The notes beneath the pieces were generated by a model. The model was not told the DNA's origin. It did no database searches and saw nothing but the letters and a program-made list of their open reading frames with translations. From Sutcliffiella horikoshii (GTDB lineage: Bacteria; Bacillota; Bacilli; Bacillales; Bacillaceae_I), in contig NZ_RXZI01000001.1 of NCBI RefSeq assembly GCF_021991925.1, forward strand, positions 124,001 to 188,000: DNA of 64,000 nucleotides. Direction: 5' to 3'. The number at the start of each line of letters is the position of its first letter. The stretch's first letter is position 1. Both the position numbers and the translations under genes were made by a program. Shown piece after piece: positions 1-8,229 of the stretch.

Positions 1-30
1 ATCATAGTTAAACAGTCCTAACCAATTTTT

Positions 31-1026
31 TTATTCTACACCAGTCCATAAAGTAAAATAATTAATATTTTGTATTAGATTTGATTTTAATAATCTAGTA
101 ACAAGGTTTTCAGTTTTTAGAGAGGTACCGAGAATAATAATTCCATCTATTTTATTTAACTTAGAAATTTTTCTATATTTATTTATAAAATTTGAAGCTT
201 CCCCATAATCAGTGAAAAATATATTAAAATTAGTATTATTCTTTATTGATAAAAAATGTGTACAACTATTTTTGCTGCCAAATACAGCAAAATTAGGGGG
301 GGGGCCTGAAAACCTTGTTTTGACTATATAATTCATTGCAACTTCTAAAAATTCAGAACTAGTTTTTTCAATATATACATTTGATATAGATTGATTATTT
401 TTTCGGTATTTATAAAGAACTTTTGGAATGATATGAATAGGACCAATTTGAATTAAACGTGTCCAAAAATCATAGTCGTAAGCTATTTTGTAGTTTGTAT
501 TGTAGCTTCCGGCTTTTATAAATGCATCTTTAGAAAATATTATAGAGCCGTGAATTATTGGAACTCCTTTATATAACTCATCGCCAACTTGTTCTGATTT
601 AACCGAGTTTTTATAATTTTGATGAACTTGATCTATGGGATTTGCTATTCCTGAATCTGTAAAAATTTCAATATGTGTTGCAGCCGCAATAATATCAGAA
701 TGCTGATTAATATAATTAACTTGAACTTCTAATCTTTCTTTAAAACTAATATCATCTGCATCATTTATAGCTATCCATGTGCCGGAGGCCTTATTGATAC
801 CATAATTTAATGCAAAAGCAGCACCTTTATTTGAATCTAGATGGTAAACTTTAACCTTGTCGTTAAGTGCTATTTCACTTTCAAGAATATTATATGTTTT
901 GTCAGTGGAGCAATCATTCACAATAATAATTTCGTAATTGTTATATGTTTGTTCCAACAAACTTCGGATTGCCTGGACAATATACTTTTCACCGTTGTAG
1001 ACTGCCATAACAACTGATACCTTCAT
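31..1026 (-). CDS. Family 2 glycosyltransferase with C-terminal Rossmann-like extension
   Basis: Probably transfers a sugar from a nucleotide-sugar donor to a surface glycan. The N-terminus (MKVSVVMAVYNG) is the classic GT-A family 2 opening and NDADD near residue 90 is the metal/nucleotide-binding DxD motif. The last 100 or so residues form an extra alpha/beta segment beyond the catalytic domain, shared with the upstream paralogue. The ATG at 1026 is preferred because GGAGGG lies just upstream; a longer reading to 1038 has no ribosome site. It follows the paralogue at 1039-2043 directly, with its ribosome site overlapping that gene's stop, so the two are co-transcribed. A run of nine G on the + strand (296-304) encodes Gly-Pro-Pro-Pro and could slip. 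Acceptor and sugar are unknown. Confidence 0.88.
   Translation of the reverse strand: MKVSVVMAVYNGEKYIVQAIRSLLEQTYNNYEIIIVNDCSTDKTYNILESEIALNDKVKVYHLDSNKGAAFALNYGINKASGTWIAINDADDISFKERLEVQVNYINQHSDIIAAATHIEIFTDSGIANPIDQVHQNYKNSVKSEQVGDELYKGVPIIHGSIIFSKDAFIKAGSYNTNYKIAYDYDFWTRLIQIGPIHIIPKVLYKYRKNNQSISNVYIEKTSSEFLEVAMNYIVKTRFSGPPPNFAVFGSKNSCTHFLSIKNNTNFNIFFTDYGEASNFINKYRKISKLNKIDGIIILGTSLKTENLVTRLLKSNLIQNINYFTLWTGVE
296..304. repeat. Nine-base G/C homopolymer inside a glycosyltransferase gene
   Basis: Nine consecutive G on the + strand (C on the coding strand) in otherwise AT-rich sequence. They encode Pro-Pro-Pro after a Gly in the linker between the catalytic domain and the C-terminal extension. 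Gain or loss of one base would shift the frame and remove the last 80 or so residues. Confidence 0.9.
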
Positions 1027-1038
1027 AAGTCCCTCCAA

Positions 1039-2043
1039 CTAGTTTAACGGGTTCCAAATTTTAAAAACATTTTCATTTAGATTTAGCAGTTGATTGTTTT
1101 TAATAAATTTATCAATATTTTTTGTAGATGTATTTTCTAGGATTAATGCAATATCTGCTATATTTTCTTTAAGTAATTTGTGAATTACTTTATCACATCT
1201 ACTAAAATATGAATCAATAATAAATACTGGTTTATTGCTATCATTCGATAAAACTTGGTGAATAAAATAATCACAACTAGCTTTCGTTCCAATCAATATA
1301 TACTTTGGGAATCGGTTATGATTTTTAAAAAAATAACGGTTGATATATTCATTTGAGATTTTAATAGATTCAATGCCAGTTTGTATAATATTTTTATTAG
1401 AAAGAGAGTCATGATAAATTCGGTATTCATATAAAACTTCTGGAATGTTTTCGATAGGTCCTACAAAAGAAAGCCGACTCCATAAGTCATAATCATACGC
1501 AATTTTATAATTGTTGTTATATCCACCAGCCTTATAAAATGCATTTTTGGAAAACAAAACAGAACCATGGCAAATAGGACAACCATAAAATAAATAAGAT
1601 TGTATTTCCTTATTAGTGTTTAAGCTATTGCGATTATATGCGTATTGAAATAACACCTTTTGAGATACAGAAACATCATTAGAAAAACATCGAATATGTG
1701 AGCATACTGCAACTAAATCAGGATTTTTTTTCACGTGATTTATTTGTTGTTCAATTCTATTTGAAAGACTAATATCATCTGCATCGTGAATTGCTATCCA
1801 TTCTCCTTTTGCCTGCGCTATGCCCGTATTCAAAGCATTAGCAGCACCATGGTTTTTTTTCAGATGGATAACTTTAAACCTTTTATCATGTAAGCTGTTT
1901 AATATTTCTTTAGTAGAATCTTGTGACCCATCATTAACTATAATGCATTCCCAGTTATTATAAGTTTGATTCGCTATTCCATTTATCGCCTCGTATAAGT
2001 GTTCTTTACCGTTATAAACTGCCATTACAATTGATACAAGCAC
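1039..2043 (-). CDS. Family 2 glycosyltransferase, paralogue of the downstream gene
   Basis: A 334-residue GT-A glycosyltransferase that opens MLVSIVMAVYNG and has the HDADD metal-binding motif near residue 90. It aligns over its full length with the product at 31-1026, including the conserved YNNNYKIAYDYDLWSRL stretch in the acceptor half and the C-terminal Rossmann-like tail (ILIGTKASCDYF here, AVFGSKNSCTHF in the paralogue). The start is GTG with GGAGGG about six bases upstream. It is the first gene of a two-gene unit and probably arose by tandem duplication. It lacks the poly-C tract of its partner. The likely role is building a surface polysaccharide or glycoprotein glycan; the substrate cannot be deduced. 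Confidence 0.88.
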   Translation of the reverse strand: MLVSIVMAVYNGKEHLYEAINGIANQTYNNWECIIVNDGSQDSTKEILNSLHDKRFKVIHLKKNHGAANALNTGIAQAKGEWIAIHDADDISLSNRIEQQINHVKKNPDLVAVCSHIRCFSNDVSVSQKVLFQYAYNRNSLNTNKEIQSYLFYGCPICHGSVLFSKNAFYKAGGYNNNYKIAYDYDLWSRLSFVGPIENIPEVLYEYRIYHDSLSNKNIIQTGIESIKISNEYINRYFFKNHNRFPKYILIGTKASCDYFIHQVLSNDSNKPVFIIDSYFSRCDKVIHKLLKENIADIALILENTSTKNIDKFIKNNQLLNLNENVFKIWNPLN

Positions 2044-2198
2044 ATTTTGCCCTCCATTTTTTAGTCATAAAACTATTTTTTCTTAATATACTATGTGAAT
2101 CCACTTAATATGTATGGGCTTTGGGGTAAATTCCTAATATTACAAATTAATTAATGTATAGGAACATAGAATAATCATGAAGGAAGGAGGAGTCAGAT

Positions 2199-3185
2199 AT
2201 GATTTTGGTAACCGGAGGCGCGGGATACATTGGAAGCCATGTAGTAAAACTATTGTTAGATTCCAATTTTGAAGTGTTAGTAATTGACAATTTGAGCACT
2301 GGATTTAAAAAGGCAGTCGACAATAGAGCTATTTTTGTGGAAGCGGATCTTGGAAATAAGGAAGAATTGGATAAAATGTTCATTAAGTTTAATATAACTG
2401 GGGTAATACATTTTGCTGCAAGTGCTTATGTAGGAGAATCTGTACTAAAACCGCAAAAATATTATAAAAATAACGTAATTACAACTATAAATCTTCTAGA
2501 AGCCATGCTAAGTCATAAGGTGGAAAAAATTATTTTTTCATCAAGCTGTGCAGTATATGGAAATCCAACGGGCCAAGTTATTATTGAAACTGAAAAAAAC
2601 AATCCAATTAACCCTTATGGACATACTAAGCTAATTTGTGAAAAAATTCTTGAAAACTACTCTAGGGCTTATAACCTTACTTATATTAACCTTAGATATT
2701 TTAATGTAGCTGGAGGTCATCCTACTGGTGTAATTGGTGAATATCATAATCCTGAGACACATTTAATTCCAAGAGTATTAGAGCATTTATTAGGAAAATA
2801 CAAGGATATTCGAATTTTTGGTAATGATTATCCGACAAAAGATGGAACATGTATTAGGGATTATATCCATGTCATGGATTTAGCAGAAGCGCATAAATTA
2901 GCTTTAGTGGCATTATTGAAAAACCACACCATAAATGAAGTGTTTAACCTAGGCATCGGAAAGGGTTATTCTGTAAAAGAAGTTATCAGCAAATGTGAAG
3001 AAGTGAGTGGAATAAAAGCTAATATAAGATATGAAAATAGAAGAATAGGTGATCCGGCAATGTTAGTTGCATCTGCAGATAAAGCTAAAAACGAATTAGG
3101 GTGGGTTCCTAAATACGATATTAATCATATGGTTTCTTCCGCATGGAAATGGCATCAGAATAATCCTAATGGATACACTACATGA
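2199..3185 (+). CDS. galE: UDP-glucose 4-epimerase
   Basis: Interconverts UDP-glucose and UDP-galactose (or the N-acetyl forms) with bound NAD. The 328 residues match the family length. The Rossmann motif GGAGYIGSH is at residues 6-14, the catalytic YxxxK pair is Tyr140/Lys144, the SSSCAVYG segment near 115 carries the catalytic Ser, and the C-terminal substrate region includes RxGDPAxLVAS, typical of GalE. The ATG at 2199 follows AAGGAAGGAGGAG. It lies between glycosyltransferases and a second sugar-nucleotide enzyme, so it probably supplies galactose-type donors to the local glycan. It is monocistronic and ends at an unusual repeat-rich intergenic region. Confidence 0.93.
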   Translation: MILVTGGAGYIGSHVVKLLLDSNFEVLVIDNLSTGFKKAVDNRAIFVEADLGNKEELDKMFIKFNITGVIHFAASAYVGESVLKPQKYYKNNVITTINLLEAMLSHKVEKIIFSSSCAVYGNPTGQVIIETEKNNPINPYGHTKLICEKILENYSRAYNLTYINLRYFNVAGGHPTGVIGEYHNPETHLIPRVLEHLLGKYKDIRIFGNDYPTKDGTCIRDYIHVMDLAEAHKLALVALLKNHTINEVFNLGIGKGYSVKEVISKCEEVSGIKANIRYENRRIGDPAMLVASADKAKNELGWVPKYDINHMVSSAWKWHQNNPNGYTT

Positions 3186-3210
3186 CCGTTATAAATATAC
3201 AATAAAGAAG

Positions 3211-3235
3211 AGTATTCTCATTCAGAGAATCACTC
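3211..3235. repeat. 25-bp palindromic repeat, left copy
   Basis: A hairpin-forming sequence (ATTCTC, loop, GAGAAT) lies just after the galE stop. It matches 3448-3472 in 23 of 25 positions. The two copies bracket the 129-bp dispersed element. It could be a weak terminator or a trace of how the element arrived. Confidence 0.75.
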
Positions 3236-3279
3236 CAGACTGTTGACAAATTAAAATTAGTTAGATTAACAGTTGAGAC

Positions 3280-3408
3280 AGTTGATTTCCGTTGCAGGAG
3301 CTTCGCTTTCCGCGGGCGGTCCGGAAGCCTCCCCAGGCTAACGCCTTGCGGGGTCTTCCCAGTCCCTTCCTCTCGCAGGAGTCTCCGCTCCTTCCACTGC
3401 AATCAACT
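3280..3408 (+). repeat. Dispersed ~130-bp repeat, copy 1
   Basis: GC-rich element in AT-rich flanks. The core CTTTCCGCGGGCGG, then TGCGGGGTCT and CGCAGGAGTCT, is shared with copies at 21.3, 31.9 and 48.4 kb. The ends AGTTGATT and AATCAACT are inverted repeats, so the whole element can fold into one long hairpin. Reading frames within it are artefacts of composition. Confidence 0.85.
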
Positions 3409-3447
3409 AGAAATTTTTATCACTTTTTACCTTTGTCTACACACTGA

Positions 3448-3472
3448 AGTATTCTGATTCAGAGAATAACTC
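3448..3472. repeat. 25-bp palindromic repeat, right copy
   Basis: Near-identical to 3211-3235, differing at two positions. It lies just beyond the end of the convergent epimerase gene, so each gene of the convergent pair ends at one copy. Confidence 0.75.
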
Positions 3473-3476
3473 TTTC

Positions 3477-4445
3477 TTATTCCTTAGAGTCAATTTGATT
3501 TTTATAATTTGTTATGGTTTTGTTCAATCCATCTACAACGTCGACTTGAGGAGTCCACCCTAAAAGCTTTCGAGCTTTACTTATATCTGGTTTCCTTTGT
3601 TTCGGATCATCAATTGGGAGCGGATGGAATGTAATTCTGCTTTTGGAGTTTGATAGCTTCTTAACCAAATTGGCCATCTCTAGAATCGTGTATTCTTTAG
3701 GGTTGCCAATATTTATTATTTGTCCATTTGCAGACTCTTTTTCCATCATTAATATTAGGCCTCTAATGGTATCTGTCACATAGCAAAATGACCTAGTCTG
3801 AGTCCCATCACCATATACAGTAATATCTTCATTCAATAATGCCTGGTTCACAAAATTTGAGATTACTCTGCCATCATCGTTAGCCAATCCAGCAGAATAG
3901 GTGTTAAATATTCTTGCAACTTTTACTTTAGTATTAAAAAGTGAATAATATAGGTAACAATAAACCTCACCCAATCGCTTGGATTCATCATAGCACGCCC
4001 GAGGGCCCCAGGTGTTTACATTCCCTCTATATTTCTCTGATTGAGGGTGTATTAGGGGATCTCCGTAGGCTTCACTTGTGCTGGCATATACAACTTTAGC
4101 ATTATTTTTTTGAGCTAAATCTAAGACGTTTTTTGTTCCCAATGTATTAGCATCTATTGTATCAATCGGTTTTTTTAAATAATATGCAGGAGATGCAGGA
4201 GATGCCAAATGGTAAATCTCATCTATATCTTCCAGTTGATTTTGTAAAGCCATAAAATAGTTAGAAGATACATCTGCTTCAATGAATGTAAAATTTTTAC
4301 TTTGTTTAAGTTTTTTTAAATTTTTTTCTTTTCCAGTAGAGAAATTATCTATACCTACTACTTTATAATCCCGTAATAATAACTCCTCGGCTAAATGGCT
4401 GCCTAGAAAGCCGGCAACACCTGTAATTAATATACGTCCTTTCAA
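3477..4445 (-). CDS. NAD-dependent sugar epimerase/dehydratase, UDP-glucuronate decarboxylase-like
   Basis: Extended short-chain dehydrogenase acting on a nucleotide sugar. The cofactor motif GVAGFLGSH is at residues 9-17 and the catalytic pair is Tyr152/Lys156 within GPRACYDESKR, a form typical of UDP-glucuronate decarboxylases (UDP-xylose synthases) rather than GalE. The HPLPIDDPKQRKPDISKA tail is also typical of that group. The start is TTG at 4445, with GAGGTGA upstream. It is convergent with galE and divergent from the glycosyltransferase pair at 4557. It probably makes UDP-xylose or a related donor for the same surface glycan; a dTDP-glucose dehydratase is a less likely alternative. Confidence 0.85.
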   Translation of the reverse strand: MKGRILITGVAGFLGSHLAEELLLRDYKVVGIDNFSTGKEKNLKKLKQSKNFTFIEADVSSNYFMALQNQLEDIDEIYHLASPASPAYYLKKPIDTIDANTLGTKNVLDLAQKNNAKVVYASTSEAYGDPLIHPQSEKYRGNVNTWGPRACYDESKRLGEVYCYLYYSLFNTKVKVARIFNTYSAGLANDDGRVISNFVNQALLNEDITVYGDGTQTRSFCYVTDTIRGLILMMEKESANGQIINIGNPKEYTILEMANLVKKLSNSKSRITFHPLPIDDPKQRKPDISKARKLLGWTPQVDVVDGLNKTITNYKNQIDSKE

Positions 4446-4556
4446 AAAATCACCTCAATATATCAATACTACCTTTAATGCTATTAATATATGGAAACGT
4501 AAAAGAAGTGTTCCTTTATTAAAGAGATATTAGTGTCTAAAAAAAGGAGGTAAAAC

Positions 4557-5270
4557 ATGATTTCATGTGTCACTTGTACAATCAGAGATGAAAACATGGA
4601 AAATGTATTTATAAATTTTCAAAGACAAAAAATTCAAGAAAAAGAATTAATCATTATTTTGAACAAGGATAATATGGATTTTATAAAGTGGGAGAAAAAC
4701 GCTCGCAAATATAAAGATGTAAGAGTATTACAGGTACCTGAAGCAACTTCTCTAGGAGAATGTCTAAATAGAGCAATAATGGAAACTGAGTATAATATTA
4801 TAGCTAAAATGGACGATGATGATTATTACGGGTCCAACTATTTAAAGAATTCATTAAAGTATTTAGAATTAAGTGGAGCAAAATTAGTGGGAAAATCCGC
4901 ATTCTACCTGTACTTTCAAGATGAAAAACTCCTGACTATTTTTAATCCGAAATATGAAAGTAAAATAATCAATATAGACCGAAGAGGAAAATTTAGAAAT
5001 TTGTGTGGAGGAACGCTCGTATTTTTGAAGGAGGTATGGAGTTATAATAAATTTCCTGATGTGACGGTAGGTGAAGATACTTCATTTCAAAAAAAATATT
5101 TGCAAAGTGGAGGAAAGATCTATTCAAGTACCATACAAGATTACGTTTCTATACGTCGAAAAAATCCAGAAAGGCACACTTGGAAAATAGAATCTAAGGA
5201 AATAAAAGCAATGTGCATTGAAGTTGCATATACTAATGATTTTAAATCTTTAATAGATAATGGAGGATGA
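4557..5270 (+). CDS. Family 2 glycosyltransferase-like protein
   Basis: A 237-residue compact GT-A protein. It begins MISCVTCTIRDENMENVF, has LILNKD-type spacing at 33-38, and carries the acidic motif DDDDYYG near residues 86-92, where DxD would bind metal and nucleotide sugar. A GEDTSFQ motif near 180 fits the catalytic acidic residue of the acceptor half. The ATG is preceded by AAAAAAGGAGG. It is followed by a paralogue whose reading frame touches its end. Both resemble short spore or surface glycosyltransferases of Bacilli, but substrate and acceptor are unknown. Confidence 0.82.
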   Translation: MISCVTCTIRDENMENVFINFQRQKIQEKELIIILNKDNMDFIKWEKNARKYKDVRVLQVPEATSLGECLNRAIMETEYNIIAKMDDDDYYGSNYLKNSLKYLELSGAKLVGKSAFYLYFQDEKLLTIFNPKYESKIINIDRRGKFRNLCGGTLVFLKEVWSYNKFPDVTVGEDTSFQKKYLQSGGKIYSSTIQDYVSIRRKNPERHTWKIESKEIKAMCIEVAYTNDFKSLIDNGG

Positions 5271-5274
5271 CTTA

Positions 5275-5988
5275 TTGATCACATTTATAACACCAACAAT
5301 AAGACAAGAAAATATCAATAATGTTTTCGAGAATTATAATAGGCAATTAGTAGAAAATAAAGAGCTGATTGTGATACTTAATAAAGATGGAATGGACCTA
5401 AATAGCTGGTTAACTCATTCACAAAGATATAAAAATGTTAGGATTATACAATTGCCAGAAGAAAGATCTTTGGGTGAATGTTTGAATGAAGGGATCCAAC
5501 TTGCGAGGTTTAATTATATAGCTAAATTTGATGATGATGACTACTATGGACCCGACTATGCGAATACAGCTTTAATTGATCTTCAAAATAATCGGGCCGA
5601 TGTCGTCGGTAAATCTTCAATCTTTGTTTATTATGAAGATAGTCGACTTTTGACAATTTTAAATCCAGGGTACGAGAACTTACTGTCTACAAACCCAAAA
5701 CTGCCCGAAAGATTACTATCGGGTGCTACGTTAGTCTTTAAGAAAGATGTCTCCCTATCTGTACCCTTTCCAAACATAAATATAGGTGAAGATTCTTCTT
5801 TTCAGCTAGAATGCTTAAGGATGGGGTATGTCTTATATTCCTCAGATAGGTATAATTATTATTGTGTACGAAAAGCTAACAAATACTTTCATACTTCTGT
5901 TGTTTCTAATGAAAGATTAATTAAAAAAAGTAAGATAATTTCCAAAACAGGTACTCCAGAAAGTTATGTTAATAAAAAAGAAATCTAG
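5275..5988 (+). CDS. Family 2 glycosyltransferase-like protein, tandem paralogue
   Basis: A 237-residue paralogue of the upstream gene: LITFITPTIRQENINNVF aligns with MISCVTCTIRDENMENVF, the metal motif is FDDDDYYGPDY, and GEDSSFQ matches GEDTSFQ. A longer reading from ATG 5260 is possible, but TTG at 5275 is preferred because GGAGG at 5262-5266 lies eight bases before it and the resulting N-terminus matches the paralogue residue for residue. The ribosome site lies inside the end of the first gene, so translation is probably coupled. Likely role in the same surface glycan; specificity unknown. Confidence 0.82.
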   Translation: MITFITPTIRQENINNVFENYNRQLVENKELIVILNKDGMDLNSWLTHSQRYKNVRIIQLPEERSLGECLNEGIQLARFNYIAKFDDDDYYGPDYANTALIDLQNNRADVVGKSSIFVYYEDSRLLTILNPGYENLLSTNPKLPERLLSGATLVFKKDVSLSVPFPNINIGEDSSFQLECLRMGYVLYSSDRYNYYCVRKANKYFHTSVVSNERLIKKSKIISKTGTPESYVNKKEI

Positions 5989-6028
5989 TAATTAAACTAG
6001 ATTTCCGACTTATTATTGTGAATATTAA

Positions 6029-6334
6029 TTAGTATCTCAGTTTTCTTTTCATTAGCTCTCTTGTAATAGATTCGATATCTTCACAACAAATATGTGTTAC
6101 TTCTGAAGGCATTCTCATTGGAGTAATCATGCCGTCTTGTAATAACGTAACACAACAAGTTTTAGGATCAAAAGCTTTGATTTCAACATCCACAAAGTCA
6201 TTTCCAGATCTTGTTCTGATTGTTACAATTTCACCTACTAAATCTTCAATTTTATCACAGATACAATTATTAGCTCGGCTGCGTTTTTTACAGAAGCCAC
6301 AATCTTTACTTCTATCAACAAATACACTTCCCAT
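6029..6334 (-). CDS. Small Cys-rich protein, possible spore surface component
   Basis: About 101 residues, with a Cys-rich N-terminus (CGFC, CIC) and later CC and ICCED, eight Cys in all, around a beta-rich middle (LVGEIVTIRTRSGNDFVDVEIKAF). The ATG at 6334 is chosen because AAGGAGGT precedes it; an upstream ATG at 6385 lacks a ribosome site. The family was not recognised. Cys-pair-rich small proteins of this type are common in the crust or coat of Bacillus spores, and the two upstream genes on the same strand share that look, so a spore-envelope role is inferred only. Confidence 0.7.
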   Translation of the reverse strand: MGSVFVDRSKDCGFCKKRSRANNCICDKIEDLVGEIVTIRTRSGNDFVDVEIKAFDPKTCCVTLLQDGMITPMRMPSEVTHICCEDIESITRELMKRKLRY

Positions 6335-6438
6335 TCTTTTAACCTCCTTTTCCTTGGTTAATAATAATGTATTCATAGGAAGCATTATTGTACGGGCGAA
6401 ACACTTAATGAAAAAGCCTTTTTATCCTTATGAAATCG

Positions 6439-7203
6439 TTAAATTTGTACAATTATTTTGTTAAGAGAAGGGGTGCCCTCTTTTATATTGCTACCGTAGA
6501 CAAATGCTTCTACGGTAAGCCTTCCTTTAAATATCTTTTTATCTACCATCAACTCCATGCCTTTAAGCCGCATGGTGCTGTTTTTAAGTAAGGTTGAATG
6601 GTGAATAGGTCGAACCCAGTACTCTCCATCACTTAATATTTTGTTTCTCCAATCCTCAATGGCGTAAATCCAATCGGCCGCAAGTTTCTGGTGCTCATTG
6701 TCCTGATATAGTTTAGGATTGGCTATTTTTGCTGATAGACTCACCTTGTTGATCGGTTTTACCTTAAGGCATAAAATTAGATCCTCTATGTCAATCCCCC
6801 CGGTATTTACAATATTCAAGTCGCTAATTATGGTTGTCTCTGATTCGCCTTCCAGTGGTAGTAGAATGGAATAGTTGAAAAAACTATAGAGCGACGGTGT
6901 TTGTGGTGAAGGTGGGTCACCGGTGGGAGTTGTGTCAGTTGCCTGTACAACTTGATTAATAGCCTTCTCTTCTTCGAGTTGAACCTCTAATTCAAGTATC
7001 TTATTATTTAAATTCTTAAGTTGGTTAACGTGAGAGTTTTGCATTTCTTTTTTCATATCGATAACTTTTGATTGAAGATAACTATTCCGTATCTTTTCCT
7101 TTTCTAAGAGCATTTCCATTTGTTCTATTTTATTTTTATATTTTTCAGCCTCTGATCTATAGTGAATAACCTGTTGTTGAATTCTGAATAAATTGCCTGT
7201 CAT
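6439..7203 (-). CDS. Coiled-coil protein of unknown function
   Basis: About 254 residues. Residues 1-90 are a charged heptad-rich coiled coil (QVIHYRSEAEKYKNKIEQ and on), followed by a Thr/Pro linker (TDTTPTGDPPSPQTPS) and a 150-residue beta-type domain that includes LLPLEGESETTIISDL. The ATG at 7203 follows AAAGGAGGT; the longer frame to 7272 has no such site. It lies between two other minus-strand genes with their own ribosome sites. The organisation, a coiled-coil stalk plus a globular head, suggests a structural or surface-anchoring role. No family was recognised. Confidence 0.72.
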   Translation of the reverse strand: MTGNLFRIQQQVIHYRSEAEKYKNKIEQMEMLLEKEKIRNSYLQSKVIDMKKEMQNSHVNQLKNLNNKILELEVQLEEEKAINQVVQATDTTPTGDPPSPQTPSLYSFFNYSILLPLEGESETTIISDLNIVNTGGIDIEDLILCLKVKPINKVSLSAKIANPKLYQDNEHQKLAADWIYAIEDWRNKILSDGEYWVRPIHHSTLLKNSTMRLKGMELMVDKKIFKGRLTVEAFVYGSNIKEGTPSLNKIIVQI

Positions 7204-7329
7204 ACTTTGAACCTCCTTTAAAACATTGTATGCAATGGAGCACGTGTCCCATGAAATATGTAAAACAGCCATTTATTTCAGTCAGACTGAATTTCCATGG
7301 CTGTTCCAAAAAAATTTTAATAGATGGTT

Positions 7330-8052
7330 TTATCTTTTTCTTCTATGTGCTGGGAATACTTCTGGACATTGTGGCGGGAATTCTTTTGGTGGGCATAGTA
7401 CGCCTTCAATGATTTCCTCACGCGGTCTGCAGATTCTTGCTTCGATTTCTAATTTAACATCAGCTTCCATTTGTACGTCTAAGCATAATAGTAAATTGAT
7501 ATCTAGCTGGGAAAGGTCGGATGTAACAATCAGATTGGAATCGCAATCAAAGAATGTTACGTGGCAATCCAACTCTGTACCTTCTGGCGCACATAGTAAG
7601 AATGTTTGAATGTTTGCGAATGGAATTGGCTCAGAGCAGCATAGAACTGTACCGGTGTCATCTACAATATGCACTGTTACATAGCCCTTGATTAGAACTT
7701 TGACACGTTGCAGAGTTACTTCTGTACCATCTGGTAACTCAACGTCCACTTCTGTACGTCCACCTGCCTGATCGATTTCCTTACAAACAAAATTCTTGTG
7801 ATGACGGTGAATATGGTGTGCTTTTGTGTCGATTTTGTGACCATGCTCATCAGATAAGAAGCATACTACAGACAATGGGCCGATTTTTTTATCACATAAA
7901 ATGTCTGCAATGTCAGCATCGTCGATACATTTAAAAAGGTCATCAAGGTCAGTCTTACAGATAGGTTTTAATGCTACATCTATTTGACGAGTAACCCAGT
8001 CGTAAACTTTACGAGTCTTAATACAGACTCTTTCAGTTTCGTTATGACTCAC
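7330..8052 (-). CDS. Unknown protein, probable spore-envelope or surface protein
   Basis: A 240-residue soluble protein with GTG start and AGGAGG eight bases upstream. The N-terminal motif CIKTRKVYDWVTRQ resembles a segment seen in Firmicutes spore-associated proteins. It contains repeated beta-type modules with CxE and DCD Cys pairs, a His-rich patch (HHIHRHHKN) near 80-90, and a Pro/basic tail. No signal peptide or membrane helix is present. The family is not recognised with certainty. It is first of three minus-strand genes and diverges from the coiled-coil gene at 8230. Confidence 0.72.
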   Translation of the reverse strand: MSHNETERVCIKTRKVYDWVTRQIDVALKPICKTDLDDLFKCIDDADIADILCDKKIGPLSVVCFLSDEHGHKIDTKAHHIHRHHKNFVCKEIDQAGGRTEVDVELPDGTEVTLQRVKVLIKGYVTVHIVDDTGTVLCCSEPIPFANIQTFLLCAPEGTELDCHVTFFDCDSNLIVTSDLSQLDINLLLCLDVQMEADVKLEIEARICRPREEIIEGVLCPPKEFPPQCPEVFPAHRRKR

Positions 8053-8229
8053 TTAAAACTCCTCCTATACTTTTATTACCCATTTGGGTTACGGGACTAC
8101 TGTATAGTATGAATTTGGTGGGTAAGTGTGCTGAGACAATAGCCCGAATTTTATTTTTCCACCCATTTGGCATATTTCCTGAGGGGAAAGAATTACATGT
8201 AAAAAGGATAATAAAAGGAGGGGACTTGT

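Noticed and set aside
3178-3402. Open frame over the dispersed repeat
   Set aside because: The frame depends on the GC-rich element itself and has no ribosome site.
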